From contig NZ_JBNAGA010000001.1 of NCBI RefSeq assembly GCF_049800955.1, positions 620,001 to 684,000 of the forward strand: a stretch of 64,000 nt of DNA, in the 5' to 3' direction. The position numbers were made by a program, and so were the translations under genes. Numbering within the stretch: position 1 is the stretch's first letter; each line of letters opens with the position of its first letter. Below, in pieces: positions 1 through 7,594 of the stretch. The notes below the pieces were generated by a model that was not told the DNA's origin, ran no database searches, and saw only the letters and a program-made list of their open reading frames with translations. The stretch comes from JAKVBH01 sp049800955. Lineage in GTDB: Bacteria; Pseudomonadota; Alphaproteobacteria; Rhodobacterales; Rhodobacteraceae.

Positions 1-115
1 AACTCGACACGACCATGAACACAAGCGGGAAGACAAAGATCAGCGCGGTCAGCATCAGCATCACATAGCGGATGACGAGACGCAGGCCGTGATTGTCAGG
101 ATCGATTGCGGCCAC
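1..115 (-). CDS. Carbohydrate ABC transporter permease, N-terminus only (cut by window edge)
   Basis: The reading frame from a GTG at 115 runs off the left edge of the window after 38 codons. It encodes a short polar start followed by a hydrophobic first membrane helix ending in FPLVFMVVSS. This is the usual N-terminus of MalG-type inner-membrane permeases of sugar ABC importers. The start is uncertain: no clear ribosome site precedes the GTG, and the codons overlap the end of a broken lacI fragment. A deletion may therefore have removed the true upstream region. The rest of the protein is outside the window, so intactness cannot be judged. Confidence 0.55.
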   Translation of the reverse strand, partial: MAAIDPDNHGLRLVIRYVMLMLTALIFVFPLVFMVVSS

Positions 116-251
116 ACATATCCCAGTTGAGCAATTGCAATCTGGACTTTTTGCTTGGTTGACGCCTTCACGGCAGCATTGCCATTGACCACCCGACTAA
201 CGGTTTTGGCGAAACGCCAGCCTTGAGCGCAACGTCATATATCGTTGCCAT
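113..251 (-). pseudogene. LacI-family repressor remnant, frameshifted and truncated
   Basis: From ATG 251 the frame reads MATIYDVALKAGVSPK, the start of a LacI-type helix-turn-helix. It then loses one base in a run of A. Restoring one A gives TVSRVVNGNAAVKA and, further on, AIAQLGYV, the complete LacI DNA-binding domain. Homology stops at LGYV, exactly where the ABC permease frame begins. The ligand-binding domain (about 280 residues) is absent. The most likely history is a deletion joining the 5' end of lacI to a downstream permease gene, together with a one-base frameshift. A sequencing error could explain the frameshift but not the truncation. Confidence 0.7.
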
Positions 252-553
252 CAAGCGCCCTCCCAACCGCTGCAACGGTTCTGACAGGAAGCGGATCGTC
301 GCAAATGGCACCGATTTCATGACGCCGATGTCAAAATATTGTCAAACAAGAGATTCGCGCACAGGCAGGGATTTGGCCTCCGTATTGTGAAGCTCAGAGG
401 GCCAGCTCCCTCAAGAAACCGCCGACAATGGGGCGCAAATCCAACTCAGGACGGGATTTTGAGATTGAGCGAGTGACCTGCCCCCGGGGCGCCCTCATTC
501 ATAACAAGAGTCTGCGGATCTGATTTTTAAATTCGTCGGTTTCGGTCTGGATC
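252..553. other. Intergenic, no gene recognised
   Basis: I see no credible coding frame here. The stretch TGACCTGCCCCC near 475-486 resembles the terminal sequence of some IS3-type elements. I found no partner inverted repeat and no transposase, so I do not call a mobile element. The region separates the decayed lacI/permease locus from the ion-transport operon. Confidence 0.5.
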
Positions 554-817
554 TCACTTACTCCTCAGAGCCTCGATCAGTTCGGATTTCGAGAGCTCCG
601 AGCGGCCGTCGATGTCCAGTTCCCGCGCCCGTTCGTAAAGCTGGTCTTTTGTCCATTCCTCGTAGGGCGGAGCTTTCCCGCCTTTGCGGGACGGATCAGT
701 GGCGTCATTTGCCTGCGCATTGGCAATACTGGCCGCCTTTGCTTTCCCGTAGCCTTCCCGGCGCATTGCCTCGTAGGCTGCGTCATTTTTGATGGTTGGT
801 CTGTTTTCCTTGGGCAT
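554..817 (-). CDS. Small Rho N-terminal-domain-like protein
   Basis: This 87-residue, highly charged protein has two parts. The first half is a basic, alanine-rich segment (residues 1-45, with KAKAASIANAQAN). The C-terminal half (about residues 52-86, WTKDQLYERARELDIDGRSE) matches the helix-extended-helix of Rho N-terminal or SAP-like modules. Such modules bind nucleic acid or act as small protein-interaction units. It follows the TrkA gene by 39 nt on the same strand and is probably the last gene of the mscS-trkH-trkA operon. No enzymatic residues are visible and its role is unknown. Small proteins of this build are common next to stress genes in alphaproteobacteria. Confidence 0.7.
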   Translation of the reverse strand: MPKENRPTIKNDAAYEAMRREGYGKAKAASIANAQANDATDPSRKGGKAPPYEEWTKDQLYERARELDIDGRSELSKSELIEALRSK

Positions 818-856
818 GTCGCTCTCCTGTAGCTAGAGGATGAACGTCTCGCGCCC

Positions 857-1513
857 TCAAGAGTTCCACGACGCAACCGCGTCTTTCACAGCTTCTATGT
901 CGTCCTTTTTGACGGCCAGCAGGATTTCGTCACCTGATTGCACATGTGTCTCAGTCGTTATCAGGACTTCTTCATCGCCCCGAACGCGCGCGATGAGCGA
1001 GATGTGGTCTGGCAGCTCAAGGTTGGCTAACGCTTCGTCCTGCACCCCCTCCGGTACTGTCAGCCTTTTCAGGCGTAAGGCATTGCTCAGGTTCATGACC
1101 TCTGACATCTCGCTTTTTTCCTCAAGCGCGCGGCAGATGCTCTCGGCAACGGTGACATGCGGTGTGATCGTATCTGCCAGATCAAGTTCAGCACATACGT
1201 CCAGAAGCTCGGGCGATATGATTTGTGGGATGACCCGCCCATATCCGACGGAGCGGCCAACCAAAGCGGCCAGGATATTGTCATCCGACGCGTTGGTGAG
1301 CGCGATGAGCACGTCGTCTTCAGAGGCATGGGCTTCGCGTAGAATGGACGGGCTCGTTCCATCTCCTTCAATCATGCCGCAATCGAGCGTTTCGGCAAGC
1401 CGTTCGAGCTTCCCCCTGTCGCGATCAATCACGACAACCTCGTGATCCTGCTCGATGAGCGTTTGGGCTGTGGCCGTGCCGAATTTGGATCCACCGACAA
1501 TGACAATGCGCAT
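857..1513 (-). CDS. TrkA-family potassium uptake regulatory protein (RCK domains)
   Basis: This 218-residue cytoplasmic protein has a single RCK_N Rossmann domain (residues 1-125) and a TrkA_C domain (about 135-215). The nucleotide-binding loop near residue 7 reads GGSKFG, followed by the acidic VVVIDRDR at the end of the second strand. The family binds NAD(H) or ATP and gates TrkH/KtrB potassium channels. It has one RCK unit, so it is KtrA-sized rather than the two-unit TrkA of enterics. It lies 10 nt downstream of trkH on the same strand, which fixes its partner. Its role is potassium uptake during osmotic or pH stress. Confidence 0.88.
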   Translation of the reverse strand: MRIVIVGGSKFGTATAQTLIEQDHEVVVIDRDRGKLERLAETLDCGMIEGDGTSPSILREAHASEDDVLIALTNASDDNILAALVGRSVGYGRVIPQIISPELLDVCAELDLADTITPHVTVAESICRALEEKSEMSEVMNLSNALRLKRLTVPEGVQDEALANLELPDHISLIARVRGDEEVLITTETHVQSGDEILLAVKKDDIEAVKDAVASWNS

Positions 1514-1523
1514 TTTATTCTCC

Positions 1524-2978
1524 TCAGGAGTGGTGCCAGCTGCGTGGCAAAAAGATCAGCAAGACCGCCACAAATTCCAATCGGCCCAGCCACATGGCAA
1601 AGGTCAGCAGAAGCTGAAGGGCAGGCGGTAGTTCAGGCCCGACCAGAGATGACAGGCCGACGGTTGAGAGCGCCGATACGGTGTCGAACAAGGCCGGCCC
1701 CGGCGCATAGCCATAGGCCAGAAATGCACACCAGACGACGAGCAGCGTCGCCGTGTAGAGCAGCAGCAATGCGAGTAATGCTGTGACACGCCGTTGGCTC
1801 ACAGGTGATCCATTGCGTCGCAACGGTGCGACGGCACTGTCCGGAAGGCGTGGTGTGGCAAGGGCATGTCGCGCCGCGCGCAACAACAGGGCCACGCGAG
1901 ACAGTTTCAAGCCTCCCGCTGTAGACCCCTCATCTCCGCCTGCCAGCATCACGACCAGGAAGAGCACCAACGCCGGGCCGGCAAGCGGCATGGCACCCAC
2001 TGAAAAGCCCGCCGTACTAAGGCCGGACCATAGATCGAGCAGCTTGGGCCAGATGTCAGACACAGCCGTCCCCGTGCTGGCCAGCCCTACAGCGTAGAGG
2101 CCTCCGAAAACAGTGACGGCCCAGATCAGGCGTTGCACGGAGCCCAGCTTCCAAGCCCCTTTGACATCGCCGCGCGCGGCCAGCGCAAAGAAAAGCAATG
2201 ACAGCGCGCCCAGAAGGGAGACGGCGATGACGAGGCTCTGGGTCAGCAAGCTGTACTCTGCAAGGGATGTGGAGCGTGGCGCAAAGCCACCGGTCGAAAT
2301 TGCCGAGAGAGCAAGGACAAGCCCCTCTGCGATGCGCGGCGTCGTTAGCGCCAGCGCGAGCCCGGAGCACAATGTGAGCAACACATAGGCCAGAAGCAAT
2401 TGCCGCGCTTTGTTGCGGGTCGATGCGATGCGGTCGCCCTGATCAATACCCGCCTGTCCCAGGCGTCGGCTGGCCGGGCCCGGCCCGAGGATCAGGGCCA
2501 GCACCGCCGTGGCCATGGCCAGACCGCCGCACCATTGCATCCACGAGCGCAGCACATGGCCCGCAAAGGGCCAGTCATCGGGGTTGGTCGCCACGGACAG
2601 GCCTGTGGTTGTAATCGCGCTCATGCCCTCAAAGAGCCCGGAGATCGGGGTCATGCCAAGCGCTGCGAAAGCGGGCATGGAAAACACCGCCGCCAGGCAG
2701 AACATCAGCGCAAGGCTGATCATCGCCTCCACTTGCCGCAGATCGCGGGGAAGCGGCTTGCGCAGGGTGAGCACAGCCGGGATGACCCCCGCAAGGCTGG
2801 ACAGAGCAAGCGCCGTTGCCAGGGCCACAGAACCTTCCACCGCTGCCCAGATCAGCGGAGGTCCGAAGAGCAAGAGGCTCAATCCGCCATGCTTGGCCAG
2901 CGTCAGGCCGATGACCCATGGACGCGCGGTCAGCAGAAGCGTGTCATAGCCTTGCTGCGCAGTGAAACGACGGGCCAT
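1524..2978 (-). CDS. TrkH-family potassium transporter, membrane subunit
   Basis: This integral membrane protein of 484 residues has many hydrophobic helices and the repeated pore segments of the Trk/Ktr/HKT superfamily. Examples are ITTTGLSVATNPDD, AISTGGFAPRS, GLSTAGFSVG and ALSTVGLSS. The glycine in each segment forms the potassium filter. An upstream in-frame ATG exists at 3026, but I chose 2978 because it follows the mscS stop codon by a single base. The upstream alternative would overlap mscS by about 45 nt. The RCK partner is encoded 10 nt downstream. Together they form a potassium uptake system beside an osmotic safety valve. Confidence 0.88.
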   Translation of the reverse strand: MARRFTAQQGYDTLLLTARPWVIGLTLAKHGGLSLLLFGPPLIWAAVEGSVALATALALSSLAGVIPAVLTLRKPLPRDLRQVEAMISLALMFCLAAVFSMPAFAALGMTPISGLFEGMSAITTTGLSVATNPDDWPFAGHVLRSWMQWCGGLAMATAVLALILGPGPASRRLGQAGIDQGDRIASTRNKARQLLLAYVLLTLCSGLALALTTPRIAEGLVLALSAISTGGFAPRSTSLAEYSLLTQSLVIAVSLLGALSLLFFALAARGDVKGAWKLGSVQRLIWAVTVFGGLYAVGLASTGTAVSDIWPKLLDLWSGLSTAGFSVGAMPLAGPALVLFLVVMLAGGDEGSTAGGLKLSRVALLLRAARHALATPRLPDSAVAPLRRNGSPVSQRRVTALLALLLLYTATLLVVWCAFLAYGYAPGPALFDTVSALSTVGLSSLVGPELPPALQLLLTFAMWLGRLEFVAVLLIFLPRSWHHS

Positions 2979-2979
2979 G

Positions 2980-3876
2980 TTACTGTGCGGCATGCGCATC
3001 AACGTTGTGAACCGGTATCGGCCCATTGACCGTCAAGGTGCGATAGGGGAAGGGGATCTCGATCCCGGCATCATCCAACGCCCGCTTGACCGCGGCCACG
3101 ACCTGATCTCGGCTTGCGCGGATATCGACGGGTTTGGACCCTGTCCACCATGTGATCTCAAAATCAATCGATGACGCGCCAAAGGCTTTTGCAAATACCT
3201 GAATATCGCGGACATCATCGCGCACCATGTCAACCGCGCGCACGGCCTTGGCAATAACTTCGCGGGCCTCATCCACATTTTCGCCGTAGGCCACACCGCA
3301 GATGATCGACGTGCGGCGGAAATCGCGATTGGTGCGCACCGTGACGGCGTTGTGAAAAAGCTGGGCGTTGGGCACGACAACCAATTGCCCATCCGTTTGC
3401 CGGATGTGCGTGTCCCGGATCGTGATGGATTCGACCTCTCCCTCAACACTGTCACAGGCAATGTGATCGCCAATGGCAAAAGGCTCGCGGACCAAGATCA
3501 GAATACCCGCCAGAAAGTTCTCAAACGTGTCCTTGAAAGCGAAACCAATGGCTACCGAGCCCAGACCCAAAGTCGTGAGTGCGCGCCCGGGCGTTATTGT
3601 CGGGAAGACAACGGTTAGGGCGATCAGACTTCCCGCTAGCCAAATGGCGGTGCTGCTCAACAATTGCAGCACTGCGATCAAATTGCGCCGCATGCGGCCT
3701 GATCCGCCCAATTTCGCGATGATCTTCTTGGCGATCCAAGCGACGAGCCCCGTCAAAATGAGGATGACCAGCGCAACAGCGAGGCGCGGCAAAGCCTGAA
3801 GCGCAGCAACGCTCCAGCCTTGGACTTGTTCCAGAACGGGAGCGGGCAGGGCGACGACGTCAGCGAGATTTTCCAT
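2980..3876 (-). CDS. Small-conductance mechanosensitive channel (MscS family)
   Basis: This 298-residue inner-membrane protein has an N-terminal periplasmic or amphipathic stretch and three membrane helices. The MscS pore signature is clear near residues 100-130 (GLGSVAIGFAFKDTFENFL). A beta domain and a cytoplasmic cage follow. The family opens on membrane tension and releases solutes during osmotic downshock. It is the first gene of an operon with trkH, trkA and a small Rho-N-like gene. An EcfG-type promoter match ends only about 9 nt before its ATG. If that promoter is used, the mRNA would be almost leaderless, which is unusual here. Confidence 0.9.
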   Translation of the reverse strand: MENLADVVALPAPVLEQVQGWSVAALQALPRLAVALVILILTGLVAWIAKKIIAKLGGSGRMRRNLIAVLQLLSSTAIWLAGSLIALTVVFPTITPGRALTTLGLGSVAIGFAFKDTFENFLAGILILVREPFAIGDHIACDSVEGEVESITIRDTHIRQTDGQLVVVPNAQLFHNAVTVRTNRDFRRTSIICGVAYGENVDEAREVIAKAVRAVDMVRDDVRDIQVFAKAFGASSIDFEITWWTGSKPVDIRASRDQVVAAVKRALDDAGIEIPFPYRTLTVNGPIPVHNVDAHAAQ

Positions 3877-3884
3877 GCTCGCTC

Positions 3885-3909
3885 AACGCCTCGGCGCGCT
3901 TCTTGTTCC
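3885..3909 (-). promoter_or_regulatory. Putative EcfG (general stress) promoter for mscS operon
   Basis: On the minus strand GGAAC (3909-3905) is followed after 16 nt by CGTT (3888-3885), the full EcfG consensus. The expected transcription start falls about 2-4 nt before the mscS ATG, so either the transcript is nearly leaderless or this match is fortuitous. Confidence 0.5.
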
Positions 3910-3918
3910 CTATGTCAT

Positions 3919-3944
3919 GGAACAAATCATCAGCCGGAACGGTT
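3919..3944 (+). promoter_or_regulatory. Putative EcfG promoter for the FNT-family gene
   Basis: GGAAC at 3919-3923, then 17 nt, then GGTT at 3941-3944. The -10 differs from CGTT by one base. The predicted start near 3951 leaves room for the GGAGG ribosome site of the GTG start at 3975, but not for that of the TTG at 3960. Confidence 0.5.
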
Positions 3945-3974
3945 TATCAAGGAATTTAATTGCCGGAGGCGCCC

Positions 3975-4805
3975 GTGACAGATCAAACATCCCAACCGCT
4001 GACTGAGGAAAAAGAAGAAGAGCAGATCGTCGAAGATGCGGCCGAATTGTCGCCACGTCTGGTCTTTGAAGCGATCCGCAGGAGTGGTGAGGAGGAGCTG
4101 GAGCGCCCGATGCGTGCGCTTTGGTATTCAGGCATGGCGGCGGGGATCCTGATCTCGTTTTCAGTTCTGGCGGAAGCCTTGTTGCGGGCCTACCTCCCGG
4201 ACGCCGGTTGGCGCTACATCATTGAGAACGCGGGCTACTCCCTTGGCTTCTTGCTCGTTATCCTGGGGCGGCTGCAATTGTTCACGGAGAACACCATCAC
4301 GACCGTTGTTCCCGCTGTCATTACCCCAACCGCTCAGGTGATTTTGCGTACCACGCGCTTGTGGATTGTCGTCCTGGCCGCCAATGTCGTCGGCGCTTTT
4401 GCCGTGGCTCTCTTTCTGGCCTACGCCCCCGTTATGGCGCCGGAGGTCCGATCTGCGTTTACAGATCTGAGCTACCACGCGACTGGCATGCCGGCGCTGG
4501 AAGGGTTCCTGCGTGGCATTCCCGCAGGGGTCCTGATTGCCGCGCTTGTGTGGATGTTACCCGGCCTTCATTCGGGGCAAATCGCCATCATTGTCCTCTT
4601 CACGTGGCTGATTGCCTTGGGTGATTTTACACATATCGTTGCTGGCTCCGTCGAAATGGCATTTCTGTCGGTTCAAGGTCTGATCACTCTTGGCCAAGCC
4701 GTCTTCGGGTTTTTTCTGCCGGTTTTTGCGGGCAATGTCGTTGGCGGCACATTTATTTTCACCATGCTGACCTGGGCTCAGATCAGGGCGGATCTTGCGG
4801 AGTGA
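3975..4805 (+). CDS. Formate/nitrite transporter (FNT) family membrane protein
   Basis: This protein of 276 residues has an acidic N-terminal tail (EEKEEEQIVEDAAELSP) and six hydrophobic helices in the FNT or aquaporin-like arrangement. The closest sub-type by eye is the E. coli YfdC-like group, with the segment SLGFLLVILGRLQLFTENTI. FNT proteins pass small monovalent anions such as formate or nitrite through the inner membrane, but the YfdC branch has no settled substrate. I prefer GTG 3975, which has GGAGG five bases upstream, over TTG 3960. It is divergent from the mscS operon and the two share a region with two EcfG-like promoters. Confidence 0.8.
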   Translation: MTDQTSQPLTEEKEEEQIVEDAAELSPRLVFEAIRRSGEEELERPMRALWYSGMAAGILISFSVLAEALLRAYLPDAGWRYIIENAGYSLGFLLVILGRLQLFTENTITTVVPAVITPTAQVILRTTRLWIVVLAANVVGAFAVALFLAYAPVMAPEVRSAFTDLSYHATGMPALEGFLRGIPAGVLIAALVWMLPGLHSGQIAIIVLFTWLIALGDFTHIVAGSVEMAFLSVQGLITLGQAVFGFFLPVFAGNVVGGTFIFTMLTWAQIRADLAE

Positions 4806-4812
4806 TGTGTAT

Positions 4813-4833
4813 GGCGCGCGCGGGTCGCGCGCC
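4813..4833 (+). terminator. GC-rich stem-loop after FNT gene
   Basis: GGCGCGCG and CGCGCGCC pair perfectly around a five-base loop, 7 nt after the stop codon. No T-run follows, so it is a weak intrinsic terminator or an mRNA-stabilising hairpin. Confidence 0.45.
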
Positions 4834-5180
4834 TCGCAGGGATCAACGGTGACAGGAATGCGGTGTGTCTTCGATTGATGAACATCCCTGCGGCGGAGCT
4901 CTGGCGCAACGAGCCATGCGCGTTCAAGACGGTGTGGATTGCCAAAGCTTTTTCCTGATGGGTCTGATCACGCGATTTCAGGATGTCGGTTATCAGCCCG
5001 CGTGCGTCAGTGGGGAGAACCCTCGCACAATAGGCCACGAAATAGTTGAAAGCTCTTCCGAAAGGGGAAGGGCTGGTGCTTCCGTGGCGAGCGCCGCAAC
5101 GCTGAGAAGGATTTTGTGCCATATCCTGAACACCCGCCCCCCGCCAATTCTTGTTTTTGTTTGCAAAACCGGCAGAAATA
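4834..5180. other. Intergenic stretch without recognisable gene
   Basis: Several open frames cross this region on both strands, but none has a convincing ribosome site, family resemblance or typical third-position bias. It may be decayed sequence. I see no RNA gene or repeat in it. Confidence 0.4.
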
Positions 5181-5209
5181 GACCGCCGCTGTTCAGAACA
5201 GCGACGGTC
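5181..5209 (-). terminator. Strong stem-loop terminator of the small-membrane-protein pair
   Basis: On the minus strand GACCGTCGCTGTT and AACAGCGGCGGTC pair over 13 positions, with one G-T wobble, around a three-base loop. TATTTCT follows. It lies 36 nt past the stop of the 54-residue gene, which supports that gene being real. Confidence 0.6.
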
Positions 5210-5244
5210 AAAGTCAGGCTCGACTGTAAGCGCAGTAAATTGCC

Positions 5245-5409
5245 TCAGCTGCGCTCGGTTTGGTGCGGAGCATCGCTGGCTAGCGTGGATTTTGGTGCGC
5301 TGTCATCGCGCATTCGAGTCTCGGTTCTGTTTTTTGAAACCAAGGCGAAAACAATGACCGAGAGAGATGTCACGAGGAACAAACCGGCAATGAGAGCAAT
5401 GGCGTCCAT
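5245..5409 (-). CDS. Small single-pass membrane protein, 54 residues
   Basis: The frame begins at ATG 5409 and ends at TGA 5245. It encodes one strongly hydrophobic helix (residues 3-24, starting IALIAGLFLVTSLSVIVFAL) and then a polar, positively charged tail. The ATG overlaps the TAA of the upstream 60-residue gene as TAATG, the usual arrangement for translational coupling. A strong stem-loop follows the stop. No family is recognised. A small inner-membrane protein made together with its upstream neighbour is the most that can be said. At 54 residues it falls below the length cut-offs of many gene finders. Confidence 0.6.
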   Translation of the reverse strand: MDAIALIAGLFLVTSLSVIVFALVSKNRTETRMRDDSAPKSTLASDAPHQTERS

Positions 5410-5591
5410 TAATCCGCCCCTTGGTCATTCGAATCGATCAGTGTCTCGACTTCATCCACCTCTGGCGTACTGACAGCATAAAGGTAGCCGCCCAAGAGCA
5501 GGCCCGCGACCACGACAGCCAGTCCAATACCTCCCAATGCAGGCCAGTGTCTTTTGATTTGGCGATCCAAATTTGTATCTCGTGCGGACAT
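5409..5591 (-). CDS. Small single-pass membrane protein, 60 residues
   Basis: This 60-residue protein has a basic N-terminus (residues 1-15), a hydrophobic helix at about 17-40 (GGIGLAVVVAGLLLGGYLYA) and an acidic C-terminal tail ending DSNDQGAD. The charge pattern predicts the N-terminus in the cytoplasm and the tail in the periplasm. A GGAGG site lies nine bases before the ATG. A full EcfG promoter match lies 33 nt upstream, so expression under general stress is likely. The next gene overlaps its stop by one base. No homologous family is recognised. Confidence 0.68.
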   Translation of the reverse strand: MSARDTNLDRQIKRHWPALGGIGLAVVVAGLLLGGYLYAVSTPEVDEVETLIDSNDQGAD

Positions 5592-5623
5592 TGGTGTGTA
5601 CCTCCATTAGCGTCATAATCACA

Positions 5624-5649
5624 AACGGCTTCCGAGCGAGTTTGGTTCC
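5624..5649 (-). promoter_or_regulatory. Putative EcfG promoter for small membrane protein pair
   Basis: On the minus strand GGAAC (5649-5645), a 17-nt spacer and CGTT (5627-5624) form a perfect match. The ATG of the 60-residue gene lies 33 nt downstream of the -10. Confidence 0.65.
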
Positions 5650-5671
5650 CAATAAAATTTGCAAAATCGCC

Positions 5672-5696
5672 GGAACAAAACGAGGGACTCAAGGTT
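5672..5696 (+). promoter_or_regulatory. Putative EcfG promoter for PRC-barrel gene
   Basis: GGAAC (5672-5676), 16 nt, then GGTT (5693-5696), with one deviation from CGTT. The PRC-barrel ATG lies 62 nt downstream of the -10. Confidence 0.5.
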
Positions 5697-5757
5697 TTTT
5701 AACCAAGGTCCAGTTAATTGGATTGAAAATAAACGCAAATGAGAGAAAGGAAAAGCG

Positions 5758-6204
5758 ATGATCAAGATTTTTGCTACAACCACGGCTCTTGCACTTATTG
5801 CGACGCAATCGATCGCCTATGAAGAAATGAAAGAAGGCGACAACAGCGACGCCGTCAAATTGAAAGCAGACGAGCCCGTCATATCCGAGTTCGCGACAGA
5901 CTTTGAAATTGATGGCTGGCGCGAGCTCAAAGCAGAATGGACCGCTGAAGAGATCACGGGCATGCCGCTCTATGATACGGCTGACAATTGGATCGGCGAG
6001 GTGGACGATGTCATTGTGACCGAAGCCGGTGAGATCTCGGGCGCCGTCCTGGGCGTTGGCGGATTTCTCGGAATTGGCGAGAAGGACGTTCTCGTCTCCT
6101 TCGACAGCCTGAAGATCAAGGCGGATGAAGACGGTGATGACCGTCGCGTCTATGTCGATGTGAGCAAAGAGCAGCTCGAAGCGATGCCGAGTTACGACAG
6201 TTAA
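5758..6204 (+). CDS. Exported PRC-barrel domain protein
   Basis: This 148-residue protein starts with a short signal-like segment (residues 1-20, cleavage probably after QSIA), so it should act in the periplasm. A PRC-barrel domain follows from about residue 68 to 140. Its typical opening is MPLYDTADNWIGEVDDVIV, with the later stretch VLGVGGFLGIGEKDVLVSF. PRC-barrels are small beta folds used in photosynthetic reaction centre H subunits, RimM and many stress-linked proteins. No catalytic role is known. A candidate EcfG promoter precedes it and a strong terminator follows, so it is probably a single-gene unit of the stress regulon. Confidence 0.85.
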   Translation: MIKIFATTTALALIATQSIAYEEMKEGDNSDAVKLKADEPVISEFATDFEIDGWRELKAEWTAEEITGMPLYDTADNWIGEVDDVIVTEAGEISGAVLGVGGFLGIGEKDVLVSFDSLKIKADEDGDDRRVYVDVSKEQLEAMPSYDS

Positions 6205-6226
6205 TCAGCTCTCTTTTTGAGCAAGT

Positions 6227-6251
6227 GGGCCGCCCTTTGGGCGGCCCTTTT
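6227..6251 (+). terminator. Intrinsic terminator of PRC-barrel gene
   Basis: A perfect nine-base stem, GGGCCGCCC with GGGCGGCCC around a TTT loop, is followed by TTTT. It begins 23 nt after the stop codon. Confidence 0.85.
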
Positions 6252-6583
6252 GTGTCAGACACATGAGCTCGAAGCCGTGTTGGTTGGAGCGCTTGTCCAT
6301 GCTGTCACATGAGCGAGCATGTTGCCCACCAGCCAATCTCTCGAAGCGGCAGATCACTATGGGTTTCGGCGGAATAGTCGCTCAAGGACGTGCTCAGAGC
6401 AAGGACAGAGCGCAGAGTGGGAGAGTGTTCACTCAACACCACGGAAGCACGCCGCGTCCGCATCAACAACATCATTCCCATCCTTAAGTGCCAAGAGATG
6501 CAAGCGCTCTCAAACGACATCGCGACAAGACGTGCCCGGCAAACGGTCCTACGCTGGGGCTGGCCTGGGCGTAAGGCCCGTTC
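6252..6583. other. Intergenic, nothing recognised
   Basis: About 330 nt lie between the PRC-barrel terminator and the end of the AI-2E transporter gene. Short open frames exist on both strands, but none carries a ribosome site or a recognisable protein pattern. Confidence 0.4.
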
Positions 6584-7591
6584 TCAGCTCTGCTGTGGTT
6601 GGTTTTTCGGGGCGCTCAAGGTGCGATCAGTTCCCTCGGACGGGATGGCAAAAGCGCTCACCCAGACAAGTACGGGCAGAGCCACGATGCCGCCAATCGG
6701 CCCCCAAAGCCACAGGCCAAACAGAATCGCCAAAAACACGCCCAGAGGGTTCAAGTGCATGCGCTGACCCACCAGCGCGGGGGTCACAAATTGCGCCTCT
6801 ATGAGATTGAAGGCGAGAAAGGTAAGCGCGGGGGCCAAAATCATAACGCCCTGAAACTCGATGCCACCGGAGACAAACAGCGCTGCAATCAGAGAGATCG
6901 GCCCGAGGTACAGGATAAAATTGAGCACGAATGCGGCAAATCCCCAAAGAATTGGATTTGGCAGGTTATAAAGCGACGTTGCCGCAAACACTGCAAGGCC
7001 CAGGCCGGCGTTTATGAGGGCGATCGTTGTGAAATAATGGGACACGGCGCGATCCGCGCGGCGCAAATCATCCGCTTTTGAAGGAATTACGCCATAAAGA
7101 TCGTCGCGTGTCAGCAGGAAGAAAAACAATGTTCCAGAAAAGATCAACAATTGCGCCATAAAATTGGGTGCATACCAAAGCGCAGACAACAGGCTTGGAA
7201 TGGCTGCGGCCATTGCCTCGTCTCCGTCCAGATCAGTGATATTTTGGCCCAATGAGCCAGAGGCCCCCACGGCGTCTGTGATGGAATTGATCCATTGGAA
7301 TACCTGGAATTGCAGGCGCGGTATTTCTTCCAGAAATTGGGATATCACCGGGCTAATTGCGGCCAGGGCCGTCGCTAGTCCAAGACCTGTCAACACCAGC
7401 GCGCCGAAAGCGCAGACCGACGCGGGGACGCCAATACGGGTCAGGATACGAACCGCGGGCGCCAGAACGACTGCGAAGACGATGCCGAGCACGATAGGTG
7501 CAATGAGATTTTGCGCGAATTTGAGGGCGGCCACGCTGGCGATCAGGGCCAACGTGGCGAGCGCGAGGTCGGCAATGGCTGAACGGGGCAT
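6584..7591 (-). CDS. AI-2E family transporter (PerM-like membrane protein)
   Basis: This 335-residue integral membrane protein has about eight hydrophobic segments. Its family pattern includes an N-terminal helix pair (VLGIVFAVVLAPAVRIL) and the C-terminal block LIEAQFVTPALVGQRMHLNP, with LFGLWLWGPIGGIVALPVLV beyond it. The family was named after autoinducer-2 export. Other members act as sodium-proton antiporters or have unknown cargo, so the substrate here cannot be stated. It is the last gene of a six-gene minus-strand operon that starts at the DUF2383 gene and lies 3 nt after its upstream neighbour. Co-transcription with stress proteins argues for an envelope or ion-balance role rather than quorum sensing. 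Confidence 0.85.
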   Translation of the reverse strand: MPRSAIADLALATLALIASVAALKFAQNLIAPIVLGIVFAVVLAPAVRILTRIGVPASVCAFGALVLTGLGLATALAAISPVISQFLEEIPRLQFQVFQWINSITDAVGASGSLGQNITDLDGDEAMAAAIPSLLSALWYAPNFMAQLLIFSGTLFFFLLTRDDLYGVIPSKADDLRRADRAVSHYFTTIALINAGLGLAVFAATSLYNLPNPILWGFAAFVLNFILYLGPISLIAALFVSGGIEFQGVMILAPALTFLAFNLIEAQFVTPALVGQRMHLNPLGVFLAILFGLWLWGPIGGIVALPVLVWVSAFAIPSEGTDRTLSAPKNQPQQS

Positions 7592-7594
7592 GCG

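Noticed and set aside
470..490. TGACCTGCCCCC as an insertion-sequence end
   Set aside because: There is no matching inverted repeat, target duplication or transposase within reach.
4865..5473. 202-codon plus-strand frame in the region after the FNT gene
   Set aside because: It lacks a ribosome site and family pattern and overlaps a convincing minus-strand transcription unit with promoter and terminator.
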